Origin: Okeania sp. KiyG1
GTDB lineage: Bacteria; Cyanobacteriota; Cyanobacteriia; Cyanobacteriales; Microcoleaceae
NCBI RefSeq assembly: GCF_014132355.1
Contig: NZ_BLZO01000065.1
Coordinates: 1 to 39,720 of the forward strand
Reading direction: 5' to 3'
Length of the DNA: 39,720 nucleotides
The notes under the pieces were generated by a model, which saw only the letters and a program-made list of their open reading frames with translations, did no database searches and was not told the origin of the DNA. Positions 26,440 through 36,555 of the stretch are shown in pieces. The position numbers and the translations under genes were made by a program. Position 1 is the first letter of the stretch, and each line of letters begins with the position of its first letter.

Positions 26440-27204
26440 ATGCTAAATTTTATTAGACCTAAGCTATTATTCACTATATTTATTTCATTGCTGATTTTTC
26501 TCTACATTCCTAATTTATCTAACTTAAAACCGCAGAAAGTTTCAGCTCAATTTATTTCATCACCCAAAGTTAACGCCTTAGATGATAGTTTAAATAATCC
26601 TAGTATTTCTTCTTTTATTAAATCAGGCTTTAATTATAGTCAACAACTCTACGGTGAGCCAAGAATAGCAGTAAAACAAATAAATTTACGCTTACATACA
26701 ACACCTTTAGCTTCACTTGATAATGCAAATAAAGGCGAATTTACTATTTATTTAAGTCGTAAACCCTCTGAATATGCTTTTCATGGACAGTTAGGTCATG
26801 AAATATTTCACTTATTAAATGCACAATTACTTGATTGTTATGCAGAGGGTATGGCTACTGTTTTTGCTGAGAAAATGTTAACTCGTAACGATTTAGATTG
26901 GAGTGGTTGGGAAACATATTTTCAACAAGGTTCCGAACCTTTTTACGGCTTAACTTACTTTATGATGAAAGAAGTTAGTGAAACAGCAGGTTCAGCAAAT
27001 ATGAGTCGTTTACTTGATTTTGCTGTTGATAATAAGGCTAATAAAAAGTGGATGTACATTGATATTGATGGATGGTTATCTTCAATGTCTGATTTAGTAA
27101 AAATTGAAGTAGAAAAAGTGATTAATAAATATATTTCTCAAGTTAAGCCAGTAGTTAAATCAAAGAATAATATGTTTACTTGTTTAGCACCTGCAAAAAA
27201 TTGA
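26440..27204 (+). CDS. Secreted HExxH protein, putative metallopeptidase
   Basis: 254 aa from the ATG at 26440, preferred to TTG at 26422 because it gives a clean signal peptide (basic FIRPK, hydrophobic core to about 25, SAQF cleavage region near 37). LGHEIFHLL (about 119-127) is an HExxH zinc motif, and CYAEGMATVFAEK about 10 residues later can supply the third Glu ligand, as in gluzincin-like peptidases. The helical C-terminus (to KSKNNMFTCLAPAKN) has no recognised domain. Likely exported or periplasmic. Substrate and family are unknown; peptidase activity is inferred from the zinc motif only. Confidence 0.65.
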   Translation: MLNFIRPKLLFTIFISLLIFLYIPNLSNLKPQKVSAQFISSPKVNALDDSLNNPSISSFIKSGFNYSQQLYGEPRIAVKQINLRLHTTPLASLDNANKGEFTIYLSRKPSEYAFHGQLGHEIFHLLNAQLLDCYAEGMATVFAEKMLTRNDLDWSGWETYFQQGSEPFYGLTYFMMKEVSETAGSANMSRLLDFAVDNKANKKWMYIDIDGWLSSMSDLVKIEVEKVINKYISQVKPVVKSKNNMFTCLAPAKN

Positions 27205-27211
27205 TGAATAT

Positions 27212-27452
27212 GTTCAATAATTAAGGTTTGTGTATGGAAAGTCTTTTTACTCTTTGTAGGAGACAGGAGACAGGATAAATGGCTCGGGAGCGAGGAGGTA
27301 GGAGTAAGAATTGTCTCTCAATTTTTCTGCCATAATCATCTCAAGATACTAGCTTTATGCAGCTCTTTCCATCGAAAGCTGGTACTTTTTTCAACTCTAA
27401 AACCCTAAAATCTTTATCTGTCAATACTTTTAGAATTAATCGGTAAGCCCTA
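27212..27452. mobile_element. Repeat family B copy 3 (inverted)
   Basis: From ATTAAGGTTTGTGTATGG to GGTAAGCCCTAAT, carrying the reverse complement of the shared AAAGCATTGAC and CTCCTGTCTCCTAC tracts (GTAGGAGACAGGAGACAGG here). The left end has a mutated terminal repeat (AAGG for AGGG). No clear target duplication. Confidence 0.6.
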
Positions 27453-27833
27453 ATTAATAATTAATAATTAACTATTACCTCATATATTAGGATGTATGAA
27501 AAAATAATAGCTAATACCAATTACCAAAAGTAATGCGATACTTCCGTTATACTTAAAAAGTAAAATATTTACCAAAATTCAAAGTATTTTTTGACAATTA
27601 TTAGTCGGTTAGTATAGATTTTTCCTACTTTTAACCCCTCCCCTACCTCCCACACGAACCAACTTCCCCACCCAATCATACATAGCATTCTTGCGTGAGA
27701 AATGGTATAAGAAAGTGATGTATTTAAAGGTAATATATCAGTTCAAAATATATAATTAATTTTGTGTATAACAGTCTAAGGAAAAGTTAGGAAAGTTCAA
27801 AAGTTTAAAACTCAGACAATGTAAGACTTTTAC

Positions 27834-27960
27834 CGAAAAATTCAGGTAAAAATCCTCTCCTTTAAAGGAGAAAAAATGAATTAATTTTCCTTTTATTCAA
27901 TCCTATCCGTTTTAGGGAGAGGTAATTATCAATTATCCATTATCAATTATCAATTATTAA
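27834..27960. repeat. Family A copy, near-identical to the one at 24861
   Basis: TTACCGAAAAATTCAGGT, CTCTCCTTTAAAGGAGAA, TCCTATCCGTTTTAGGGAG, then AATTATC units ending near 27960. About 125 bp with only a few differences from the copy in the GlpD-like remnant, so both arose recently. The gap 27453-27833 otherwise shows a CCCCTCCCCTACCTCCC tract and AT-rich sequence only. Confidence 0.65.
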
Positions 27961-28057
27961 ATTCTTCCTTCTTCACTTCTGCTATTAATTATGGAAAAAG
28001 TATGCACCGATACTGAAAAATTTAACTCAGGCGCATCACAAAGATTTAGTAAAAAGA

Positions 28058-30064
28058 ATGATAAATGATCGAGTTAACCAAAATCATCAGAAATGGCTAC
28101 ATCTAATACTGCTATGTAGTTGGATACTTCTAGGTATTGCCCTGCGTTGGACAAACTTAGCTGACAAGTCTGCCTCATCTATCGAAATTGCTACATTGGG
28201 TTATAGTCTGGGTCATAGCTTTTTTGACCTGCCTTTAGATCGAGTTATTAGTCTAGACCAATTGCTGTCACCCTTACAATTTGAGTCAACTTCTACTCCT
28301 ACCGATGTCATTCATCATCTACTGGGTGAAGATAATCATCCTCCACTCTATTTTGTACTAAATCATCTGTGGTTTAAATTATTCAGCACTGACGGAGAAT
28401 TGGTTTCTCTGTGGGTGGGGCGATCGCTCAGTGCTATTTTTGGTGTAATTACTATTCCGGCAATTTTTGGCTTGGGTTGGTTGGCGTTTTCTCCATTAAT
28501 AGGTCATATAGCAGCAGCATTAATGGCAATTTCTCCTTATGGCATTTACCTGGCCCAAGAATCTCGTCATTATACTTTAACTATTTTATGGATTATTGCT
28601 TCTGTAACTTGTTTGACAGCAATAATGCCTTATCTTCAAAAACGTAAGATATTTCCGATATGGCTGGGGTTTCTTTGGGTTATAATTAATAGTTTGGGAA
28701 TTTCCACTCACTATTTTTTTGCCTTGGCGTTGACTGCTGAGGGGTTAGTTATTGGTTGGTTTTGGTTGAGAGATATTCAAAACCTATTTCAACGTTATTG
28801 GTGGCGAATTTATTTGGTTGCTCTGGGAACGTTTATTGGTTGTTTGGTTTGGTTGCCTATTATAGGTGGTATTGGCAATAGTCAACTTACTGACTGGATA
28901 TCAACTAGCTTTGAGCTTGATGAAATTTGGCATCCTATCCCTCGTTTGTTGGGTTGGGTATTGACAATGGTATGGCTTTTGCCTATTGAAGGGACAAGTT
29001 TATTTGTAACTATTTTATCTGGAGTTACACTTTTGGTTATGTTGGTTTGGGTTGCTCCTGGTTTATGGCAAGGTGGAAAAGCACAGATAAATGATATTAA
29101 TAACCGTTTATCTTTTCAGGTTTTTGTCGGTTTTTTTGTAGGGGCGATCGCTTTATTTTTACTTATTATTTACGGTATGGGTAAAGATTTATCTCTTGCT
29201 GCTCGTTATCATTTTGTTTATTTTCCTATTGTCATTATTTTATTAGCTGCAATATTAGGAAAGTGTTGGGTTAACGAAGTCAGAAGTCAGAAGCGAGTGT
29301 GTAATTCTGAGGTCTCTTCAGAATGTAAGACACACTCAAGACAGTCAGAAGTCAGAAGTGATTTTTATAACGGGAATTTGAGCAAGGAGCCAAAAATATT
29401 TCGCCTTAAAAGGCGGGGTATTAGACCCAATTATTTTGATAATTTGGAAAATCAGGCAGAGGGGGAAAATGTTTTTTCTGAGAAGGATAAAGGTTTTCAA
29501 TTTTTCCAGTTAAGAGATTTTTTACAGAGGTTGGGAAGTGGGAAAATCAAAGAGGGAGGAGCAGTTAAAAAAGATATAATTTCGGCAAATTTAAAACTAA
29601 TTAATCGAAGAGTTGTGGTTGTTGTTTTGTTGATTGGTTTATGCGGTGGGTTAACGGTGGTTAGTAATTATGGCTATCAAAAATCACGGCGTGCAGACCT
29701 TTTAGTTGAGGAAATTAAAACACAGTCTAAAACTCCGTCTTTAATTGCTACAACTTATCAAACTCATGCTGAAATTAGGGCTTTAATTGCACTTGGTATG
29801 GAATTTAAACGTCAAGAAGAGAAAATCAAGACCTCTGATTTTTTTCAACCTCAATTTTTATTAATGAAAAGACAACAAGAGCAAAGATTAACTTCTGATT
29901 CAGCTTTAGCTAAATTCCTTTATCAAACACCACGACCTCTAGATTTATGGGCAGTTAATTTGAAAATAGAGGGAAGGGATTTAGAAACTTTCAATTGTCA
30001 GAAATATTCTCATTCTCTACCTAAAATTAATGGTTATCGTTATAAGTTATATAATTGCCGTTAA
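28058..30064 (+). CDS. Family-39-type membrane glycosyltransferase
   Basis: 668 aa, many-spanning GT39/PMT-like enzyme using a lipid-linked sugar donor. The first luminal loop is long (about 37-95) and holds EDNHPPLYFVLNHLWFKLF (about 91-109), the typical acidic plus NHPPLYY signature; LAQESRHYTLTILWI follows near 166. About ten hydrophobic helices run to 405. Residues about 408-520 form a hydrophilic insertion derived from GTCAGAA repeats; one more helix (VVVVVLLIGLCGGLTVVSN) precedes a soluble C-terminal domain. ATG at 28058. Sugar and acceptor unknown; envelope glycan synthesis is likely. Its 3' end is the source of the tandem array that follows. Confidence 0.82.
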   Translation: MINDRVNQNHQKWLHLILLCSWILLGIALRWTNLADKSASSIEIATLGYSLGHSFFDLPLDRVISLDQLLSPLQFESTSTPTDVIHHLLGEDNHPPLYFVLNHLWFKLFSTDGELVSLWVGRSLSAIFGVITIPAIFGLGWLAFSPLIGHIAAALMAISPYGIYLAQESRHYTLTILWIIASVTCLTAIMPYLQKRKIFPIWLGFLWVIINSLGISTHYFFALALTAEGLVIGWFWLRDIQNLFQRYWWRIYLVALGTFIGCLVWLPIIGGIGNSQLTDWISTSFELDEIWHPIPRLLGWVLTMVWLLPIEGTSLFVTILSGVTLLVMLVWVAPGLWQGGKAQINDINNRLSFQVFVGFFVGAIALFLLIIYGMGKDLSLAARYHFVYFPIVIILLAAILGKCWVNEVRSQKRVCNSEVSSECKTHSRQSEVRSDFYNGNLSKEPKIFRLKRRGIRPNYFDNLENQAEGENVFSEKDKGFQFFQLRDFLQRLGSGKIKEGGAVKKDIISANLKLINRRVVVVVLLIGLCGGLTVVSNYGYQKSRRADLLVEEIKTQSKTPSLIATTYQTHAEIRALIALGMEFKRQEEKIKTSDFFQPQFLLMKRQQEQRLTSDSALAKFLYQTPRPLDLWAVNLKIEGRDLETFNCQKYSHSLPKINGYRYKLYNCR

Positions 30065-31474
30065 AATTTGATTTTTTGTCGGATAGAGCAGTGGGTTCAA
30101 AGATTAATATATGCTGTTTAAAATACTATATTTTTCTGCCAAATTATCCATGAAAACTAACGCTCAAAGGTAAACTTATTGTGAGATTTATTGGTGATAA
30201 ATTTTTGAACGAAGGGATTTAGCTAAATTCCTTTATCAAACACCACGACCTCTAGATTTATGGGCAGTTAATTTGAAAATAGAGGGAAGGGATTTAGAAA
30301 CTTTCAATTGTCAGAAATATTCTCATTCTCTACCTAAAATTAATGGTTATCGTTATAAGTTATATAATTGCCGTTAAAATTTGATTTTTTGTCGGATAGA
30401 GCAGTGGGTTCAAAGATTAATATATGCTGTTTAAAATACTATATTTTTCTGCCAAATTATCCATGAAAACTAACGCTCAAAGGTAAACTTATTGTGAGAT
30501 TTATTGGTGATAAATTTTTGAACGAAGGGATTTAGCTAAATTCCTTTATCAAACACCACGACCTCTAGATTTATGGGCAGTTAATTTGAAAATAGAGGGA
30601 AGGGATTTAGAAACTTTCAATTGTCAGAAATATTCTCATTCTCTACCTAAAATTAATGGTTATCGTTATAAGTTATATAATTGCCGTTAAAATTTGATTT
30701 TTTTGTCGGATAGAGCAGTGGGTTCAAAGATTAATATATGCTGTTTAAAATACTATATTTTTCTGCCAAATTATCCATGAAAACTAACGCTCAAAGGTAA
30801 ACTTATTGTGAGATTTATTGGTGATAAATTTTTGAACGAAGGGATTTAGCTAAATTCCTTTATCAAACACCACGACCTCTAGATTTATGGGCAGTTAATT
30901 TGAAAATAGAGGGAAGGGATTTAGAAACTTTCAATTGTCAGAAATATTCTCATTCTCTACCTAAAATTAATGGTTATCGTTATAAGTTATATAATTGCCG
31001 TTAAAATTTGATTTTTTTGTCGGATAGAGCAGTGGGTTCAAAGATTAATATATGCTGTTTAAAATACTATATTTTTCTGCCAAATTATCCATGAAAACTA
31101 ACGCTCAAAGGTAAACTTATTGTGAGATTTATTGGTGATAAATTTTTGAACGAAGGGATTTAGCTAAATTCCTTTATCAAACACCACGACCTCTAGATTT
31201 ATGGGCAGTTAATTTGAAAATAGAGGGAAGGGATTTAGAAACTTTCAATTGTCAGAAATATTCTCATTCTCTACCTAAAATTAATGGTTATCGTTATAAG
31301 TTATATAATTGCCGTTAAAATTTGATTTTTTGTCGGATAGAGCAGTGGGTTCAAAGATTAATATATGCTGTTTAAAATACTATATTTTTCTGCCAAATTA
31401 TCCATGAAAACTAACGCTCAAAGGTAAACTGATTGTGAGATTTATTGGCGATCAACTTTTGAACGAAGGGATTT
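29908..31474 (+). repeat. Five tandem copies of a 313-314-bp unit
   Basis: Unit starts AGCTAAATTCCTTTATC at 29908, 30221, 30534, 30848 and 31162 (spacing 313, 313, 314, 314). Copy 1 is native: the last 52 or so codons of the glycosyltransferase, its stop, and 157 bp of downstream DNA ending TTTTTGAACGAAGGGATTT. Copies 2-5 repeat it almost perfectly; differences are one extra T in a T run and a few changes at the far right end. Copies 2-5 keep the coding frame but start after a TAA with no start codon, so they are not separate genes. Confidence 0.97.
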
Positions 31475-31924
31475 TTATAAGCCTAAAAAGGCAGTGCGTC
31501 TTAACTATAAATTAGACATTAAATAATTGTCTAAATATTAAAAATCTCATGTTATTATTACTTATTCAAACCTTCATCCAAATCAATACAGCAAATATCA
31601 TAAATGGCTAGGGAATCAATATCAACTAATACGAAACGAAAGTTATGGTCTCAGTGCGGAGGATTTTGTCAAAACCCTAGTTGTAATAAGTACCTGTTTT
31701 CGGATATTGGAGATGAATCTGTCAGTATAGCCAATGCTGCTCATATTATTGGCGCAGGAAATACTGGACCTCGCTCAGAACACGCACTAGCTGATTCTAT
31801 ACAAAAGAATGGTACGTCTAACTTAATTATGCTTTGTCTTGATTGTCATAAGATGATAGATGAACTTGAGGATAAATATTCAGTCGAAAAAATCTGCGAA
31901 TGGAAAGAGCAACACTCTATTCAT

Positions 31925-32082
31925 TAATTGATAATTGATAATGGATAATTGATAATTACAAGAAGGTTAAAACCGCTACGGAATTGAATATAAGGAAATA
32001 TTATTTCTTTATTTCCCCTTAAAAGGGGAGGCTTTAAACCAGAATTATTTAATTATTAATTATTAATTATTAATTATTCGGT
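31925..32082. mobile_element. Family A insertion 1 in the HNH gene
   Basis: 158 bp, inverted orientation: TAATTGATAATTGATAATGG at the left, TCCCCTTAAAAGGGGAGG hairpin, AATTATT tandem, and the TTCGGT end at 32082. It separates HSIH from KIQALF; deletion joins the two reading frames exactly. No target duplication is seen, unlike families B and F. Confidence 0.72.
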
Positions 32083-32611
32083 AAAATCCAAGCACTTTTT
32101 AAGACTCTGATAACCACTGATGAAAATGAGATTTTGAGAGAAGTAAATGACCTTTTAGAAGAAAATAGGTCTATTTTTGAGGAATATGGTCCATTTTCAG
32201 AACAGGCAACAAAAAGAAATTCAGGCGATGTGAAAAAAGTATGGAAGAAAAGATGTCTTGACACAATTTTACCTAATAATCAAAAAATTATTGATTTAAT
32301 TGAAGGGAATAAACGCAATTTTAAATATCCTTGGGAGCTTGATAGACAAATGCTTCGATATAAAATTCATGCGGATTCTTTCAAAGAAAATTGTCTTTTT
32401 GAAGAGAAGGTAAACGATTACAAACTTTTTCCACGAGAGTTCGATCATTTTGTGAAAAATAAATTAGGAATACAAACGCAAGATTTAGAAGTTAGAGGGG
32501 AAGAGGAAATAGAGTACAGAAAAAATACCATCTCCAAATATATAAATGAGTATTTAGCAAATCATTCATTTATCAAAGAAATGAATACTTTAAATAGGGC
32601 AATATTCAAAG

Positions 32612-32637
32612 GTAAACATTTCCTACGGAATACTTAC
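32612..32637. mobile_element. 26-bp palindromic nano-element (family F end)
   Basis: Imperfect palindrome beginning GTAAACATTTCC and ending GGAATACTTAC, flanked by ATTCAAAG (32604-32611) and ATTCAAAT (32638-32645), an 8-bp target duplication with one mismatch. It equals the terminal hairpin of family F (compare 4378-4400, AAGCATTTCCTACGGAATGC). Removing 34 bp restores A-I-F-K-F-I-L-S-D-E. It is too small to encode or fold anything beyond one hairpin. Confidence 0.75.
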
Positions 32638-32683
32638 ATTCAAATTTATTTTAAGTGATGAAAGGGAACTAAAAGTATTTGTT

Positions 32684-32820
32684 ACCGAAAAATTGTGGTA
32701 TAAAGCCTCCCCTTTTAAGGGAATAATAAATAAAAATTTTCATCTCTTTGTCAATCCTCTTCTTTTCCAGGAGAGGTAATTCTAAATTCGCGCATTCTAA
32801 ATTCTAAATTCTTGAATAAT
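32684..32820. mobile_element. Family A insertion 2 in the HNH gene
   Basis: 137 bp with TTACCGAAAAATTG at the left (from 32682), GCCTCCCCTTTTAAGGGA hairpin, CCAGGAGAGGTAATTC, and a TCTAAAT tandem end. TACC occurs at both junctions. Deletion joins ELKVFVT to YYFTEYTLEK in frame. Boundaries are uncertain by a few bases. Confidence 0.65.
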
Positions 32821-32908
32821 ACCTATTACTTTACTGAATATACACTTGAAAAGATTCAATCAGTCGATCCAAATATAGACGCTATTATTTGCTCTAATCC
32901 TTATTCTA

Positions 32909-33155
<247 letters not shown>

Positions 33156-33719
33156 TTATTCTATAAGTGCTAAAAAAGAATGTATCAATAGTAATATTGG
33201 TCTTTTTCTGCTCAGAGAATTCATGGGAGCAATTCGTTATCAAGGGGAAAAATATTTTAACTATCTGCTTAAGGATGAGAAAGCAAGCAGGATAAGTAGA
33301 TTATCATCTGCATTTAAAAAAGTGAAATTCTTAAATGTAATTGTAAAGTTTATCTTTTCGGTTCTTATCTTAGGCAGAAAATATTTAATGACATAGATAT
33401 AATATTAGTTTATCCTGACAAGAATACAATGAGTGGAATTGAACTTATAAAAAATGAAATAAATAAATCTTTTCAAGGAAGTGAAATAAAAATTTATTTT
33501 ACTATTTGCTCGGAAAATTAATTCTCAAAAATGGAACTTATTTATGATAATCAAGAGCAGATTCTTTAGGTTTGCAGTAATAAAAGATTGATAATTTCAT
33601 GCTATATTTTGGCATGAGTAACTCCTAAAAATCCCCTTGTCTAGCTATTGGTGAACGGGGCGTTACAAAATTTAGATTATGTCGCCAAAATTTCACGCTC
33701 CTAAATTAGTAACTTTAAT

Positions 33720-34397
33720 ATGATTTATTTATCTCCCAAAAAAACCATTATATTTCTGATATTTATTGTTATTGGTTTAACTATTGCCAGTATTACGGGG
33801 CAGTTTTTTCAATATTATGGTTTCTCTAATTCTACCCAATTGATTGATAAACTTAATGTAGATGGAGAATATACCATTCCTTCATTATTTTCATCTTTTA
33901 CTTTATTTTTTTGCTGTGTCATTCTGGGAATAATTTCTCATAAAAAATGGCAACAGAAGGATAAATATCTTTGGAAGTGGATAGGTCTATCTATCATATT
34001 TTTCTATCTAGGACTTGATGAAACAATTAGCTTGCACGAACAACTAATTCATCCTTTGCGAGATATGCTGAATGCGACAGGAATTTTTTATTACACTTGG
34101 GTAATTCCAGGATTAATATTAGTTATGGCTGTTCTATTTATTTATCTAAAGTTTCTTCAATCTCTGCCTAGAAAAATAAAATATCTATTTTTTCTCGCTG
34201 GAATATTTTATGTTGGAGGTGGAATAGGTATGGAAATGGTTGGTGGATATTACGCTTATTTATATGATACTAATAACTTTTTTTATGAAATATTGGTAAC
34301 GATTGAAGAGTTTCTTGAAATGTTAGGAGTTGTAGTCTTTATTTATGCACTTCTGTGTTATGGCAGGGAACAGGGAATAGGCAAAAGGCAACAGTAG
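33720..34397 (+). CDS. Multi-pass membrane protein, unknown family (copy 1)
   Basis: 225 aa with about six hydrophobic segments (IIFLIFIVIGLTIASITG, LFSSFTLFFCCVILGII, WIGLSIIFFYLGLDETISLH, YYTWVIPGLILVMAVLFIYL, YLFFLAGIFYVGGGIGMEM, FLEMLGVVVFIYALLCYG). The recurring acidic/His element LDETISLHEQLIHPLRDML between helices 3 and 4 is the most distinctive part and could be a metal or active site. I do not recognise the family. The basic tail after LCYG (REQGIGKRQQ) is translated GGGAACA repeat. A second copy starts 716 bp downstream. Confidence 0.7.
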   Translation: MIYLSPKKTIIFLIFIVIGLTIASITGQFFQYYGFSNSTQLIDKLNVDGEYTIPSLFSSFTLFFCCVILGIISHKKWQQKDKYLWKWIGLSIIFFYLGLDETISLHEQLIHPLRDMLNATGIFYYTWVIPGLILVMAVLFIYLKFLQSLPRKIKYLFFLAGIFYVGGGIGMEMVGGYYAYLYDTNNFFYEILVTIEEFLEMLGVVVFIYALLCYGREQGIGKRQQ

Positions 34398-34435
34398 GAA
34401 AAACATTTCTCCGCCTAAGCTTTATCATCAGTAAT

Positions 34436-35114
34436 ATGATTTATTTATCTCCCAAAAAAAACCATTATATTTCTGATATTTATTGTTATTGGCTTAACTA
34501 TTGCCAGTATTACCGGGCAGTTTTTTCAATATTATGGTTTCTCTAATTCTACCCAATTGATTGAGAAATTTAATGTAGATGGAGAATATACTATTCCTTC
34601 ATTATTTTCATCTTTTAGTTTATTTTTTTCCTGTGTCATTCTGGGAATAATTTCTCATAAAAAATGGCAACAGAAAGATAAATATGTTTGGAAGTGGATA
34701 GGTCTATCTGTCATATTTTTTTATCTAGGACTTGATGAAACAATTAGCTTGCACGAACAATTAATTCATCCTTTGCGAGATATGCTGAATGCCACAGGAA
34801 TTTTTTATTACACTTGGGTAATTCCAGGATTAATATTAGTTATGACTGTTCTATTTATCTATCTAAAGTTTCTTCAATCTCTGCCTCGCAAAATAAAATA
34901 TCTATTTTTTCTCGCTGGAATATTTTATGTTGGAGGTGGAATAGGGATGGAAATGGTTGGTGGATATTATGCTTATTTATACGATACTAATAACTTCTTT
35001 TATGAAATCTTGGTAACAATTGAAGAGTTTCTTGAAATGTTAGGAGTTGTAGTCTTTATTTATGCACTTCTGTGTTATAGCAGGGAACAGGGAGTAGGCA
35101 AAAGAGAACAGTAG
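34436..35114 (+). pseudogene. Tandem duplicate of the membrane protein, frameshifted
   Basis: Near-identical to 33720-34397. The A run after the first seven codons is A8 (34454-34461) instead of A7 (33738-33744), which throws the start out of frame; the rest (from FNVDGEYTIPSL, 34566) is open to the end. Internal ATGs near 34557 could still give a shortened protein lacking the first helix. The unit, including the CATTTCTCCGCCTAAGCTTT trailer, is about 716 bp, so it is a direct segmental duplication. Confidence 0.85.
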
Positions 35115-35405
35115 GAAAAACATTTCTCCGCCTAAGCTTTATCATCAATCTATCCCCTAACTAATTTGTTTGTAGTTGAGCTTTAGCCCTTTAAACACTT
35201 GTCTTAGAGCTATTGAAAAATAATACGGAATTCATGGTAATTACGATTTGCTGAAATCGCTAAAAACGTATATTTATCTATGTAAATTACTGAAAATTTT
35301 GCTCAATATTATACTTCCTTGATTTTGAATTTGTGCAATTTTTCGGTACATGATTAAGCTCCCTTTAGTCAGGTAAATAATCACCTAAATATATGCGATC
35401 GCACT
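35115..35405. other. Gene-free stretch
   Basis: Trailer of the duplicated unit, then AT-rich sequence without recognisable coding potential. A HIP1 octamer occurs at 35397. Confidence 0.5.
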
Positions 35406-35413
35406 AACTAATG

Positions 35414-35526
35414 GGGTGCATCTCATATTCGCAAAAATACTTTTTTCCTATATATTCCCTGTTCCCTGTTCCCTGTTCCCTAAAAGCGATAAATTTTTGG
35501 CTTTATTCACCCATTGAGATGCATCC
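35414..35526. mobile_element. MITE family H with 8-bp target duplication
   Basis: 113 bp with inverted ends GGGTGCATCTCA and TGAGATGCATCC, flanked by AACTAATG at 35406-35413 and 35527-35534. The interior holds TTCCCTG heptamers (35456-35480). No coding capacity. Confidence 0.75.
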
Positions 35527-35589
35527 AACTAATGCCAAATCTCAAAACTTTTCTATGTTTTCTTGAGTGGAAAAGTAGGGGATGATTAA

Positions 35590-35985
35590 AAATAATACCT
35601 ACTTGAAAAAAGAATGTTACGAATAGTAAGAGGAATAAAAAGATTTTACAGGATATTCTCTTTGACAAAAAGGATGATTTACTACCTAAAAAATGGTATT
35701 GAAGCCATTAATTCTGACTCCTGACTCCTGACTACTGACTCCTAAAAAATATCCTAGCTATTTGTAGCAAATATTTATCAATTTGGTATTATACCAATTT
35801 TAAAAAGAATGCTATATTTAAGTGACACTCCAATTATTAAGTAATTAACATAGATTGAATATTTTTTTGGTAATTATTAACCAGTTATTGTTAATTATTC
35901 TTGTTTTTACCTCTCCCCTCCCCCCTCACTACCCTACTCCTTCACTCAAGAAAATGTAGCAAACATTTATCAAATTGGTATAAGA
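35590..35985. repeat. Family G repeat and related fragments
   Basis: GAAAAAAGAATGTTACGAAT (35606-35625), the TACTACCTAAAAAATGGTAT block, TGACTCC heptamers, TTTGTAGCAAATATTTATCA and ATTTGGTATTATACCAATTT match 4905-5155. A second partial copy of the last part (TGTAGCAAACATTTATCAAA, TTGGTATAAG) is at 35955-35985. From there to 36229 only AT-rich sequence is seen. Confidence 0.6.
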
Positions 35986-36229
35986 ATAATATACACTTAC
36001 TGGATAATAATCACTCAAAACTTCATTGAATTCTACTAATTACTTAATCATTGGAGTCTTACATAAGTACAGAATTATTTTTGATAAATGGTGTAATAAA
36101 ATATTATTCCTGAAAATAAGCCATCCATCTTCCCTATAATGATATAGCAATTTTCATGTCGATCAAATACACCAACTAAATTGCTCAAGTAAACAGCTAG
36201 AAAAGAAAAAAAATTAAAAAGTAGACCGC

Positions 36230-36420
36230 TGTTAAGTCATTTCAGTTATCAGTTAGCCTCCTATGGTCGGAACTGCGTTAACAGTTATCAGTTATCAGTA
36301 TCTCTCTCTGTTTGCGCAGCATGATCTAGGAAAGTCAGAGGCTTAAAATATTGAAGTTTATTTTTTTTCATCTCCTTGCAAGGGGAGGCTTGAAACCTTA
36401 TTTTTTTGGTCAGTATTCTG
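36230..36420. repeat. Family C copy (inverted)
   Basis: AGTCATTTCAGTTATCAG at the left, CTCCTATGGTCGGAACTGCG, TGTTTGCGCAGCATGATCTA, CTCCTTGCAAGGGGAGGCTT hairpin and TTTTTTTGGTCA at the right end. Reverse orientation of the copies at 10040 and 25326. Confidence 0.65.
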
Positions 36421-36555
36421 TCGTAAATATTGACTAATCAAAAAAATTAAACTACTAACCTTTATCAAAATAAAAATCGGAAAAAAATGCCATGACTGGT
36501 AAATATCCAGCTATTTAGTATAAAATAAAATTGTATTACATAGAATATTTTTAAC

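Noticed and set aside
29908-31474. Tandem 313-bp array considered as CRISPR-like or as an integron
   Set aside because: Units are identical throughout with no unique spacers and derive from the end of the adjacent gene.
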